Assembly: GCF_000819725.1 (NCBI RefSeq)
Contig: NZ_CDDH01000057.1
Location: 1-64,000, forward strand
Reading direction: 5' to 3'
Source of the DNA: Aeromonas australiensis
GTDB taxonomy: Bacteria > Pseudomonadota > Gammaproteobacteria > Enterobacterales > Aeromonadaceae
Length of the DNA: 64,000 bases
The translations under genes and the position numbers were made by a program. Under the pieces are notes generated by a model. The model saw only the letters and a program-made list of their open reading frames with translations, did not search any database and was not told the DNA's origin. Positions 8,843-16,041 of this stretch are shown in pieces. How positions within the stretch are numbered: the first letter of the stretch is position 1; each line of letters begins with the position of its first letter.

Positions 8843-10252
8843 TTAGCGGGAGCTTGCAGCCGCGACCAGCGGGATCCGGTTCACTGCCTTGCCCATGTAG
8901 GCGAGGGTGATGGTGACTATGATGCAGGTGAAACTCAGCCACATGTAGGGCAGGTAGTCGAGGGTTGCGACTCCCAGCACCCCGGCCATGAAGATACCGT
9001 TATCGCTCCAGGGCACCATGCCGCAGGTGAGGGTGCCGCCGAACTCGGCGTTGCGAGAGAGGTTCTTGCGCGCCAATCCCAGCCGGTCGTAGTTCTTGGC
9101 CATGATCTTGGGGGTCAGGATCAGCGACACATACATAGCCGAGCCAAACACGTTGGCCAGAAACGCGGTGGCGATGGTGTGGCTGGTCAGGCTGCCGACG
9201 CTGTTGATACGTTTCTCGAAGGCGCTGGCAATGACCGAGAGAATACCGACCTTCTCCAGCAGGCCGCCAAAGCCGAGACCGAAGATGATGACTGCGACCG
9301 AGCCCAGCATGGACTCCATGCCGCCACGGCCGAGAATGTTGTCGATAAAGTCGATGCCGGAAGTGATGGCAAACGGGCTGTATGCCGAGTGCATCGCTTT
9401 GACCGGATCCATATCCTGAAAGGCAATAGCCCATACCAGGCCCAGCAGAGCGCCGAAGCTAATCACCGGGAAGGCGGGCTTGCGGTTGGCCAGCAGGCCC
9501 AGTACCAGCACCACCGGCACTATGGCCAGCGGGGTGATGTTGAACTGCTGGTCGAGGGCCTCCATCACCAGATTGACCTGCTCCAGGCTAACGTTGCCCG
9601 AGTACTGCATCCCCACCACGGTGAACAGTACGGCGGTAATGATATAGGAGAGCAGGCTGATGGGCAGCATCCCCTTGATATGCTCTACCACGTCGACGTT
9701 GGACATGGTCGAGGCCAATACCACGGAATCAGAAAGTGGAGAGAGCTTGTCGCCGAAGTAGACCCCGGAGAGCACGGCGCCGGCAACCAATGGCGCAGGG
9801 ACGCCGAGGCTGTGGCCGATCCCCATCATGGCGATACCGGCGGTTGCGGCAGAGCCCCAGGAGGTGCCGGTGGCCAGCGAGGTCAGCGAACAGATGATCA
9901 GGGTCGCTAGCAGAAAGATGGACGGATGGATCACCTTGAGGCCGAAGTAGATGATGCTGGGAACGATGCCGCCAGCAATCCAGGTGCCGACCAGGGCGCC
10001 GACGGAGACCAGGATCAGGATCGCCCCCATCCCCTTGGCGACGCCGTCAACGGCTGCCTGCTCCAGGGATTTGTAATCGTGGCCAAGCTTGATGCCAAGT
10101 CCCATGATGACGAACCAGGCGATGAACAGCGCCAGCTGGATCGGCAGGTCGAGTACGCTGGTGAATGAGAATGCCAAGGCCAGGAAAATGGCCAGACAGG
10201 CAAACACCTGTGCCATGCCCGGTAGTCGGATGTGGTGTGGTTGGTTTTGCAT
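8843..10252 (-). CDS. nhaC: NhaC-family Na+/H+ antiporter
   Basis: A 469-aa polytopic inner-membrane protein with about 12 hydrophobic segments. Signature regions of the NhaC/ion-transporter family are visible: SLATGTSWGSAATAG (about residues 124-138), VAGAVLSGVYFGDKLSPLSD (about 155-174) and the C-terminal CGMVPWSDNGIF. The family exchanges Na+ for H+, or in some members exchanges organic acids or amino acids such as malate for lactate, so the substrate is not settled by sequence. The start is supported by AGGAAG 6 nt upstream. It is monocistronic. I looked for a lysine riboswitch in its leader and did not find one. Confidence 0.88.
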   Translation of the reverse strand: MQNQPHHIRLPGMAQVFACLAIFLALAFSFTSVLDLPIQLALFIAWFVIMGLGIKLGHDYKSLEQAAVDGVAKGMGAILILVSVGALVGTWIAGGIVPSIIYFGLKVIHPSIFLLATLIICSLTSLATGTSWGSAATAGIAMMGIGHSLGVPAPLVAGAVLSGVYFGDKLSPLSDSVVLASTMSNVDVVEHIKGMLPISLLSYIITAVLFTVVGMQYSGNVSLEQVNLVMEALDQQFNITPLAIVPVVLVLGLLANRKPAFPVISFGALLGLVWAIAFQDMDPVKAMHSAYSPFAITSGIDFIDNILGRGGMESMLGSVAVIIFGLGFGGLLEKVGILSVIASAFEKRINSVGSLTSHTIATAFLANVFGSAMYVSLILTPKIMAKNYDRLGLARKNLSRNAEFGGTLTCGMVPWSDNGIFMAGVLGVATLDYLPYMWLSFTCIIVTITLAYMGKAVNRIPLVAAASSR

Positions 10253-10511
10253 AGATACTTCCTAAACTCTTGCTCGCCAAGGTCACTCCCTCTCGTCCTG
10301 TGGATAGTGCTATCCCGAGGGGGCAACCCAAAAAGAGGCCGCAATCTACCACAAACCCAGCGGGTTAAAGCCCCATCAAATGGGCAAAAATGCACATTTG
10401 ATTGAAAAAATCACAAATTAGTTGATCTCATAACCTGTTTTTGAGCGCCCTGTTGACAGCTGGGGGAGCATTCGAGGCTGGCGCGCGAGGCGACTTGCAC
10501 TCCCATTAAGT

Positions 10512-10530
10512 GAATATGATAATCATTACC
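10512..10530 (+). promoter_or_regulatory. Fur box upstream of a small membrane protein gene
   Basis: The 19-mer starting GAATATGATAATCATTACC matches 16 of 19 positions of the classical Fur consensus GATAATGATAATCATTATC. It lies 24-42 nt before the start codon at 10554, where it would overlap the promoter. Iron repression of the downstream gene is inferred. Confidence 0.75.
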
Positions 10531-10553
10531 ATTTGCTGCTTGGGGAGAAAACA

Positions 10554-10763
10554 ATGCGCTGGATATTGCGGGGGACTATGTTGCTGGTGGCTTTGGCCGT
10601 ACTTGCCTGGGGTCAGGATAAAGAGTACGGCACCTGGAGTGCCGGTTTTCTGCTGGCTGCCTGGTTGATGTTGGAGCCCGGTTTGCGACCCGCCTTGATC
10701 TTGCTGCCAGTAGCCGGTTTGACCGGTATCGTCACCCTGCTCTGGCAGCAGCCCTGGTCATGA
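10554..10763 (+). CDS. Small Fur-regulated membrane protein, 69 aa, unknown function
   Basis: It starts at ATG 10554 (MRWILRGTMLLV) because GGGGAGAA lies 6-12 nt upstream. A start 21 nt earlier would overlap that site. Two hydrophobic segments (about residues 5-20 and 44-64) flank a short loop containing WGQDKEYGTWSAG, which suggests a two-helix inner-membrane protein. A strong Fur box precedes it, so it is probably induced by iron starvation. The 3' end overlaps the end of the convergent comFB-like gene by 6 bp. I do not recognise a family. A role beside a siderophore or iron transporter is conceivable but nothing nearby supports it. Confidence 0.72.
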   Translation: MRWILRGTMLLVALAVLAWGQDKEYGTWSAGFLLAAWLMLEPGLRPALILLPVAGLTGIVTLLWQQPWS

Positions 10764-11030
10764 GCTTTTGATGGGAGCCTGCTCGATCTTTTGTAGTGCT
10801 TGTTTCAGAGAAGTGATGACCAACGTCTCCATTTCGGTGCGTTTGGCATCGGTCAGGAAGTAGATCATGTCGACATCGTGGCGAATATAGTGGGAAGGGA
10901 GCTGGTTGAGGGTTAGACAGCAGAGATCGGCCATCTGATCGCTGGTGAGTTGCTGTTGCAGCCCCTGCTTCTCAATCTCCTTGAGCACCAGATGTTCATA
11001 AAAGTTGTGAATGTCGGTATCCAGTATCAT
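10758..11030 (-). CDS. Late competence development ComFB-like protein
   Basis: A 90-aa protein starting at ATG 11030 (MILDTDIHNFYEHL), chosen because AAGGA precedes it; the frame extends further upstream but without support. The pattern DIHNFYEHLV...LCCLTLNQLPSHYIRHDVDMIYF matches the ComFB family (PF10719), whose hallmark is an A/C-L-N-x-LP-x-[RH]Y segment. ComFB proteins are small helical proteins first linked to competence in Bacillus. In cyanobacteria some family members bind c-di-AMP or c-di-GMP, so a nucleotide-sensing role is possible here. It is convergent with the small Fur-controlled gene. Confidence 0.75.
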   Translation of the reverse strand: MILDTDIHNFYEHLVLKEIEKQGLQQQLTSDQMADLCCLTLNQLPSHYIRHDVDMIYFLTDAKRTEMETLVITSLKQALQKIEQAPIKSS

Positions 11031-11092
11031 ATGCGTTCCTTGGCATGGCGATGAGCGGGGATTCGTCAAAAGCATAGCCATAACAAGGAGTA

Positions 11093-11129
11093 AAAACAAA
11101 AGGCCCGTCACTTTCGTGATGGGCCTTTT
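11093..11129 (-). terminator. Terminator of the tRNA-Leu array (bidirectional)
   Basis: A long stem (AAAAGGCCCgTCAC with GTGAtGGGCCTTTT, loop TTTC) is followed on the minus strand by GTTTTTA, 11 nt after the last tRNA. Confidence 0.85.
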
Positions 11130-11139
11130 GCGTAATGAA

Positions 11140-11225
11140 TGGTGCGAAGAGAGGGACTCGAACCCTCACATCCGTGGGACACTAACACCTGAAGCTAGCG
11201 CGTCTACCAATTCCGCCACCTTCGC
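11140..11225 (-). tRNA. tRNA-Leu (CAG), copy 5 of the array
   Basis: An 86-nt gene with encoded CCA. The acceptor is GCGAAGG/TCTTCGC, the anticodon loop is TTCAGGT (anticodon CAG, reads CUG), and the long class II variable arm has the CCCACGGATG form. It is the last gene in the direction of transcription and shares its variable arm with the first copy (11700-11785), not with the three inner ones. Confidence 0.97.
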
Positions 11226-11296
11226 ACACTGATTTTCTCCAGCTGGTTTTTAAATGCGGTTGGAGCGCATTGCTCTGTGTTTACATGTCAGAATCA

Positions 11297-11382
11297 TGGT
11301 GCGAAGAGAGGGACTCGAACCCTCACACCCGGGGGGCACTAACACCTGAAGCTAGCGCGTCTACCAATTCCGCCACCTTCGC
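11297..11382 (-). tRNA. tRNA-Leu (CAG), copy 4 of the array
   Basis: Same 86-nt tRNA-Leu(CAG) with encoded CCA. The variable arm has the CCCCCCGGGTG form shared with the copies at 11427 and 11559. Confidence 0.97.
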
Positions 11383-11426
11383 ACATCGGGTTATCAGTCT
11401 GGATTTACATGCTGTCTGATAAAGCA

Positions 11427-11512
11427 TGGTGCGAAGAGAGGGACTCGAACCCTCACACCCGGGGGGCACTAACACCTGAAGCTAGCGCGTCTACCAATTC
11501 CGCCACCTTCGC
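11427..11512 (-). tRNA. tRNA-Leu (CAG), copy 3 of the array
   Basis: Sequence identical to the copies at 11297 and 11559. Anticodon CAG, encoded CCA. Confidence 0.97.
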
Positions 11513-11558
11513 ACATTCGGGTTATCAGTCTGGATTTACATGCTGTCTGATAAAAGCA

Positions 11559-11644
11559 TGGTGCGAAGAGAGGGACTCGAACCCTCACACCCGGGGGGCA
11601 CTAACACCTGAAGCTAGCGCGTCTACCAATTCCGCCACCTTCGC
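11559..11644 (-). tRNA. tRNA-Leu (CAG), copy 2 of the array
   Basis: Sequence identical to the copies at 11297 and 11427. Anticodon CAG, encoded CCA. Confidence 0.97.
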
Positions 11645-11699
11645 ACATCGGGTTATCAGTCTGGATTTACATGCTGTCTGATAAAAGCATCTTGCAGTA

Positions 11700-11785
11700 T
11701 GGTGCGAAGAGAGGGACTCGAACCCTCACATCCGTGGGACACTAACACCTGAAGCTAGCGCGTCTACCAATTCCGCCACCTTCGC
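11700..11785 (-). tRNA. tRNA-Leu (CAG), copy 1 (promoter-proximal)
   Basis: First gene of the array. Variable arm CCCACGGATG, as in the promoter-distal copy. Anticodon CAG, encoded CCA. Confidence 0.97.
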
Positions 11786-11801
11786 ATCACTGCGGAGGGG
11801 G

Positions 11802-11829
11802 ATTCTATAGAGTTTTGGGGGAGCGTCAA
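11802..11829 (-). promoter_or_regulatory. Promoter of the tRNA-Leu array
   Basis: On the minus strand TTGACG (11824-11829) and TAGAAT (11802-11807) are spaced by 16 bp. The stretch from there to the first tRNA is CCCCCTCCGC-rich. Such a GC-rich discriminator is typical of stable-RNA promoters under stringent (ppGpp/DksA) control. Confidence 0.75.
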
Positions 11830-11913
11830 CAGCCAAAGGGGACTTTTTTCGCTGTTGACACCCAAAGTGGCACCAAGGGTACAAAACTTCAGCAATTAGC
11901 TGACGCTAGGGGT

Positions 11914-13374
11914 TCAGTAACGGCCTAATGCGCTTTGATACATCTGTTCATACTGGGTGACCGAGTCAGGCCAGTTGAAGCGGGTGCTCATGGCATTGCG
12001 CTGCACCTTGGCAAAATGCGCCTTATCCTGCAGGAAGTGGAGCAGGCTACGGCGCATGGTATCGAGCAGTATGGCCGAGGTAGGATTGTTGAAACAGAAG
12101 CCGGTGGCATGTTCGGGATCTGCATCCCAATCCACAACTGTGTCTTTCAGGCCGCCCACCGCGCGCACCAGTGGCAGGGTGCCATAGGCCAGGCTGTACA
12201 TCTGGTTGAGACCACAAGGCTCAAACAGTGAGGGCATCAGGAAGAAGTCGGCACCGGCTTCGACCAGATGTGCCAGTCGATCGTCATAGGTGTTGATGAA
12301 GGCGAGTTTGCCCGGATAATCCCGGGCCATAGTCTGCAGTTGCGTGGCGAGCGTCGGATCGCCAGAGCCAACGATCACCACTTGCACCTGATGGTGGAGG
12401 AACTTCTCCAGCGCAGGGAGCAGCAGGGGGACGCCCTTCTGCTCGGTCAGGCGGCAAACCATGCCGTAGATGGGCAGGTCTGCCACGGCCAGCCCCGCTT
12501 CCTGCTGCAGGCTTTGCTTGCAGACCTGTTTGCCAGCCATATTGTTGATGCTGTAGGTCGCAGGCAGGAATTCGTCGAACTCCGGATCCCAGTCCTTGTA
12601 GTCGCAGCCGTTGAGGATGCCGCAGAGATCTGCCGCCCGTTGCTGGAAGATATGCGCCATACCGTGAGCACCGAGATGAGTCAGCAGCTCCTGGGCATAG
12701 TTGGGGCTCACCGCATTGATCTTGTCGGCGTAGAGAACCCCGCATTTGAGCAGATTGACGTGGCCGTAGTCGTAGTTGATGCGGCGCTCATAGTCGGCAA
12801 TTTCTGGCATGGCCCAGAACTGCTCTCGGCCAAACACCCCCTGAAACGCCGCGTTGTGAATGGTGATAACGCTGCGGGTTTGCTGGAAGAAGGGGTTGTG
12901 GGCGTGACGGGTTTTCAGCAGCAGCGGCAGCAGGCCTGTGTGCCAGTCATTGCAGTGGGCGATATCCGGGGCAAAGCCGAGCTGCTCGCAGGCATGGAGG
13001 GCCGCTGCCGAGAAAAAGGCAAAGCGCTCGCCGTTGTCCGGATAGGCCTGATTATTCTCGGCGTAGAGCTGGGGACGATCGAAGTATTGTGGGCAGTCGA
13101 GCAGATATACGCAGACGCCATCCATTTCCATCTGGTAGATGCGATAACCAATATCCGGTAGCCCCGGATGGGTTGGTAACCAGCGTGACGCCACCAGTCT
13201 GGCCTCATCCCGTCGCTTTATGGTCTTGTAGCAGGGCAGCATGATCCTGACATCATGTCCCTTCTGGGCCAGGTACATCGGCAGGGCTCTGGCAACATCG
13301 GCCAGGCCCCCGGTCTTGACCAGCCCCTCAACTTCCGAGGCAACAAACAGGATTTTCAGTGGGTTAATAGCCAA
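11914..13374 (-). CDS. glgA: Glycogen synthase (ADP-glucose type)
   Basis: Adds glucose from ADP-glucose to the growing alpha-1,4 chain (GT5 family). I place the start at TTG 13374, giving 486 aa (E. coli GlgA is 477). AAGGGAG lies just upstream and the protein then begins LKILFVASEVEGLVKTGGLADV with the KTGGL ADP-glucose-binding motif (about residues 18-22). A longer upstream frame runs through glgC and is a shadow. The C-terminal half has FLMPSLFEPCGLNQMYSLAYG with the catalytic Glu. It overlaps the glgC stop by 11 bp, so the two are translationally coupled. Confidence 0.96.
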   Translation of the reverse strand: MAINPLKILFVASEVEGLVKTGGLADVARALPMYLAQKGHDVRIMLPCYKTIKRRDEARLVASRWLPTHPGLPDIGYRIYQMEMDGVCVYLLDCPQYFDRPQLYAENNQAYPDNGERFAFFSAAALHACEQLGFAPDIAHCNDWHTGLLPLLLKTRHAHNPFFQQTRSVITIHNAAFQGVFGREQFWAMPEIADYERRINYDYGHVNLLKCGVLYADKINAVSPNYAQELLTHLGAHGMAHIFQQRAADLCGILNGCDYKDWDPEFDEFLPATYSINNMAGKQVCKQSLQQEAGLAVADLPIYGMVCRLTEQKGVPLLLPALEKFLHHQVQVVIVGSGDPTLATQLQTMARDYPGKLAFINTYDDRLAHLVEAGADFFLMPSLFEPCGLNQMYSLAYGTLPLVRAVGGLKDTVVDWDADPEHATGFCFNNPTSAILLDTMRRSLLHFLQDKAHFAKVQRNAMSTRFNWPDSVTQYEQMYQSALGRY

Positions 13375-14581
13375 CTCTTGCTCCCTTAGGTACCACCACG
13401 ATACCGCCTTCCGACACGGTAAATCGTTCTCTATCGTGGGCCAGATTCTCACCGATAACGGTGCCGGGCGCAATTTCAACATTTTTATCTATGATCGCGC
13501 GTCTGATGGAGCAGCCTTCACCAATCTTCACATCCCCCAGCAGCACGGATTCACTGATATGGCTGCTCGTGCCGATATTGCAGCGAAAACCCAGGATGGA
13601 ACGCTGGATCTGGCTGCCCTGAATGAAGCAACCGGCAGAGATCAGGGAGTTGGCAATTTTTACCTTGCACTCGTCGCTGTCGATAAAGGTGGCGGGCGGC
13701 AGTGCCGGATAGTGGGTGTGCAGGGGCCACTTGCGGTTATAGAGGGAGAAGGGGGGATTGTCGGCCACCAGGTCCATGTGCGCTTGCCAATAAGAGTCGA
13801 GGGTGCCCACATCCCGCCAGTAGACGTGCGGTTTCTCGCCGGGGATGACGTTGGTGCTGTAGTCATAGACATAGACGGGCGCGCGCGGGTAGAGGCTCGG
13901 GATCACATCCTTGCCAAAGTCGTGGCTGGAGCTCTCCTCGGCAGCATCCCGCTTCAGCTCGCGGTAGAGGGCATCGGTCTCGAAGATGTAGTTGCCCATC
14001 GAGACGAGCGCCTGGGTCGGATCGCCGGGGATATGCTTGGGCTGTTTCGGTTTTTCCTGAAAACCGATCATCCGCCCTTCGGTATCCACCTCGATCACCC
14101 CGAATGCACTGGCCTCTTCGATGGGCATGCGCAAGGCGGCGACCGTCATGGCGGCGTTCTTCTGCTTGTGGAAAGCCACCATCTGGCTCACATCCATCTT
14201 GTAGATGTGGTCGGAGCCGAAGATGCAGACGTGATCCGGTTCGGCCCGCTCGATAAAACCGAGGTTCTGGTAGATGGCGTCGGCGGTGCCGTCATACCAG
14301 CGTTTGCCCATCCGCATCTGGGCCGGAATGGGGTCGATGAAACGGTCGGTGATCCCGACGATATTCCACCCCTTCTTCATGTGCAGGTAGAGGGACTGGG
14401 ATTTGAATTGGGTCAGTACATAGATGCGCAGAAAGTCGGCGTTGACGAAGTTGTTGAGGACAAAGTCGATCAGCCGGTAGCTACCACCAAAGGGGACGGA
14501 AGGCTTGCTGCGGGTGGTGGTAAGAGGCTGCAGGCGAGTACCTTCGCCACCAGCTAGGATCATGGTCAAAATGCCTGCCAT
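13364..14581 (-). CDS. glgC: Glucose-1-phosphate adenylyltransferase
   Basis: A 405-aa enzyme making ADP-glucose from ATP and glucose-1-phosphate, the committed step of bacterial glycogen synthesis. The nucleotidyltransferase signature ILAGGEGTRLQPLT is at residues 8-21. The sugar-phosphate site FVASMGNYIFE-like segment appears as ALVSMGNYIFETDALY. A left-handed beta-helix tail with hexapeptide-like repeats begins around residue 290 (SLISAGCFIQGSQIQRSILG). The start is preceded by GGGAGAG. It is the first gene of glgCA. The branching enzyme and phosphorylase are not in this window, although a pullulanase lies 6 kb away. Confidence 0.97.
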   Translation of the reverse strand: MAGILTMILAGGEGTRLQPLTTTRSKPSVPFGGSYRLIDFVLNNFVNADFLRIYVLTQFKSQSLYLHMKKGWNIVGITDRFIDPIPAQMRMGKRWYDGTADAIYQNLGFIERAEPDHVCIFGSDHIYKMDVSQMVAFHKQKNAAMTVAALRMPIEEASAFGVIEVDTEGRMIGFQEKPKQPKHIPGDPTQALVSMGNYIFETDALYRELKRDAAEESSSHDFGKDVIPSLYPRAPVYVYDYSTNVIPGEKPHVYWRDVGTLDSYWQAHMDLVADNPPFSLYNRKWPLHTHYPALPPATFIDSDECKVKIANSLISAGCFIQGSQIQRSILGFRCNIGTSSHISESVLLGDVKIGEGCSIRRAIIDKNVEIAPGTVIGENLAHDRERFTVSEGGIVVVPKGARVGY

Positions 14582-14632
14582 CGTATTTCTCTCCCTGAAT
14601 CAACAACATGAAAAGGTTTTCAGCGCTTGGGA

Positions 14633-14662
14633 TAAAAACACCCCTAAAGGGGTGGTTTTTAT
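14633..14662 (-). terminator. Intrinsic terminator of rsmC
   Basis: Stem CACCCC/GGGGTG with flanking A/T pairs and TTTTTATC on the minus strand. It is nearly symmetric, so it could work both ways. Confidence 0.75.
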
Positions 14663-14732
14663 CGTGCTATTAGTACCTTATCAGATACCGGATGGCGCTC
14701 TCTAGCTGTTTTATTGTGCTGCTTACACTTAT

Positions 14733-15761
14733 TTACACTTTGCTCAGATAGACCTTGAATTTGGCATCACTGCTGATCACTTCAGTCCGTTTGAAGCGTG
14801 TCTCCAGTATAGGCTGATAGCGCAAGAAGGCGTTGGCAACAATGGTCAATGAGCCATTTGGCAGCAAAAATTCCGGCGCCTTGGCCAGGAACTGCTCGGT
14901 CGCCGCATAAAAGGTTTTGAGACCCGCATGGAATGGCGGATTGGAGACGATGTGCTGGAAGCGGGTGGCGACATCCGAATAGACATCGGAGGCGGTGACC
15001 TTGCCCTGTAGACCATTGATTGCCAGGGTGCGGCGGCTCGATTCGAGCGCCAGCGCGCTGATATCCACCATATTGACCCGCAGATCAGGATTGCGCTTGG
15101 CCAGCACAGACCCAATCACCCCGGCACCGCAGCCGAAATCGAGCAGTTCGCCCTTCATCGGCGGTACGGCGGCCAGCAGCATCTGGCTGCCGAGATCAAG
15201 CTCGGCGGCGCTGAAGACGCCGGGCAGCGCCAGCACGGTCAGCTCGGTATCGCCAGCCTTGCACTGATAGCGGCCAAACCAGCTATCCAGATCGAACGGG
15301 GCGACCGGTTTGCAGAGCTCGCCATGATAGAGAGAGCAGCGGCGGGCCGAGTCACGCTTGACCGGCTTATTGCTGTATGGTGCCAGCAGCTTGTCGGCGC
15401 CATTGATGCCGCCGCGGTTTTCACCGGCCAGGAACAGATCGGCTCCCGCTTCCAACAAGGGGGTCATCATGGCCAGCAGATATTGTGCCTCGGCCTTGGC
15501 CTTGGGCATCAGCAGCAGCAGGGCATCGAAGCGGGGGGCACCACCGAGCTGGTGGTCGAACAGGATGGCCTCGCCGAGGGCGGCCTGCTGGCTGCGGTAG
15601 TAGCAGTAATCGGTGGTAAAGACGGTCAGGGTCTGGACCAGGCTCGCCAGCTGGCGGGGGTAGTCATCCTCCAGCGCGCCACAGACAAGTAGCCGCTTGC
15701 CGACAAAGAGGGCTTGGTTTCGTTCCAGCATCTGGCTGACGGCACTGATTGGGCTGCTCAT
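14733..15761 (-). CDS. rsmC: 16S rRNA (guanine-1207-N2)-methyltransferase RsmC
   Basis: A 342-aa SAM-dependent methyltransferase modifying G1207 in helix 34 of 16S rRNA. It has a degenerate N-terminal methyltransferase-like domain (about 1-165) and a catalytic C-terminal domain with the SAM loop [17 protein letters not shown] (about 198-214) and the catalytic motif [10 protein letters not shown] (about 261-270), as in RsmC/RsmD-type guanine-N2 enzymes. The start is preceded by GGAGAG. A TATAAT-like -10 (plus strand 15791-15796) lies about 30 nt upstream. Monocistronic. Confidence 0.95.
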   Translation of the reverse strand: MSSPISAVSQMLERNQALFVGKRLLVCGALEDDYPRQLASLVQTLTVFTTDYCYYRSQQAALGEAILFDHQLGGAPRFDALLLLMPKAKAEAQYLLAMMTPLLEAGADLFLAGENRGGINGADKLLAPYSNKPVKRDSARRCSLYHGELCKPVAPFDLDSWFGRYQCKAGDTELTVLALPGVFSAAELDLGSQMLLAAVPPMKGELLDFGCGAGVIGSVLAKRNPDLRVNMVDISALALESSRRTLAINGLQGKVTASDVYSDVATRFQHIVSNPPFHAGLKTFYAATEQFLAKAPEFLLPNGSLTIVANAFLRYQPILETRFKRTEVISSDAKFKVYLSKV

Positions 15762-15812
15762 CGGGTCTCTCCACGCAATTTTGGGCGGCCATTATACATA
15801 GCCCCTTTCGCC

Positions 15813-16004
15813 TTGACATTTATGCTGTGTTCCCGAAAGATGCCAAGACACCATTTTTTGACCAGAGATGACGAAATGCGGTTCAACGGGTTGAAACGAA
15901 AGCACAAAAAAAGCCTGACATTCGGGCCTGCCGACGTTCGCGCGTAACCTCTCATCCCTGAGAAGCTTCAAACCCCGGTTGCGCAGATCGTACCGGGGTT
16001 TTTT
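15813..16004 (+). promoter_or_regulatory. Candidate leader/attenuator upstream of dapA
   Basis: Between divergent rsmC and dapA there is a TTGACA (15813-15818) with a weak -10 (AAAGAT, 15836-15841, 17-bp spacer), a 23-codon reading frame with four Lys codons (15876-15947), and then a good plus-strand terminator. The terminator has stem AACCCCGGT 15971-15979 with ACCGGGGTT 15992-16000 and then TTTT. Because rsmC points away, this terminator can only serve a transcript begun in the preceding 200 bp. That layout suggests premature termination control of dapA; the mechanism is inferred. Confidence 0.45.
15876..15947 (+). CDS. Possible lysine-rich leader peptide of dapA (23 aa)
   Basis: The frame reads MRFNGLKRKHKKSLTFGPADV plus two residues, with Lys at positions 7, 9, 11 and 12 (codons AAA, AAG, AAA, AAA). 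The upstream GAGATGA is only a weak ribosome site. A terminator follows 23 nt after the stop, then dapA. Concentrated codons for the end product upstream of a terminator and a biosynthetic gene are what classical attenuation leaders look like. It may equally be a chance frame. Confidence 0.3.
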   Translation: MRFNGLKRKHKKSLTFGPADVRA

Positions 16005-16041
16005 ATTGCCATATGCGCGTCATTTAGGAGAAGGAGATCCC

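Larger units (their letters stand above)
11383..11699 (-). repeat. Tandem tRNA-plus-spacer repeat units
   Basis: The spacers at 11383-11426, 11513-11558 and 11645-11699 share the same core (plus strand CGGGTTATCAGTCTGGATTT followed by ACATGCTGTCTGATAAA), differing by one or two single-base indels. The unit of about 131 bp (tRNA plus spacer) was therefore duplicated in tandem. The spacer after copy 4 (11226-11296) is unrelated except for a short ACATG-containing stretch. Confidence 0.9.

Noticed and set aside
8552-9910. Long open frame on the plus strand
   Set aside because: It is antisense to the NhaC antiporter, starts in non-coding DNA, and its protein is a low-complexity mirror of the real gene.
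10253-10450. Lysine riboswitch upstream of the NhaC gene
   Set aside because: NhaC genes in some gammaproteobacteria carry one, but the conserved AGAGGTGC and other blocks are absent here.
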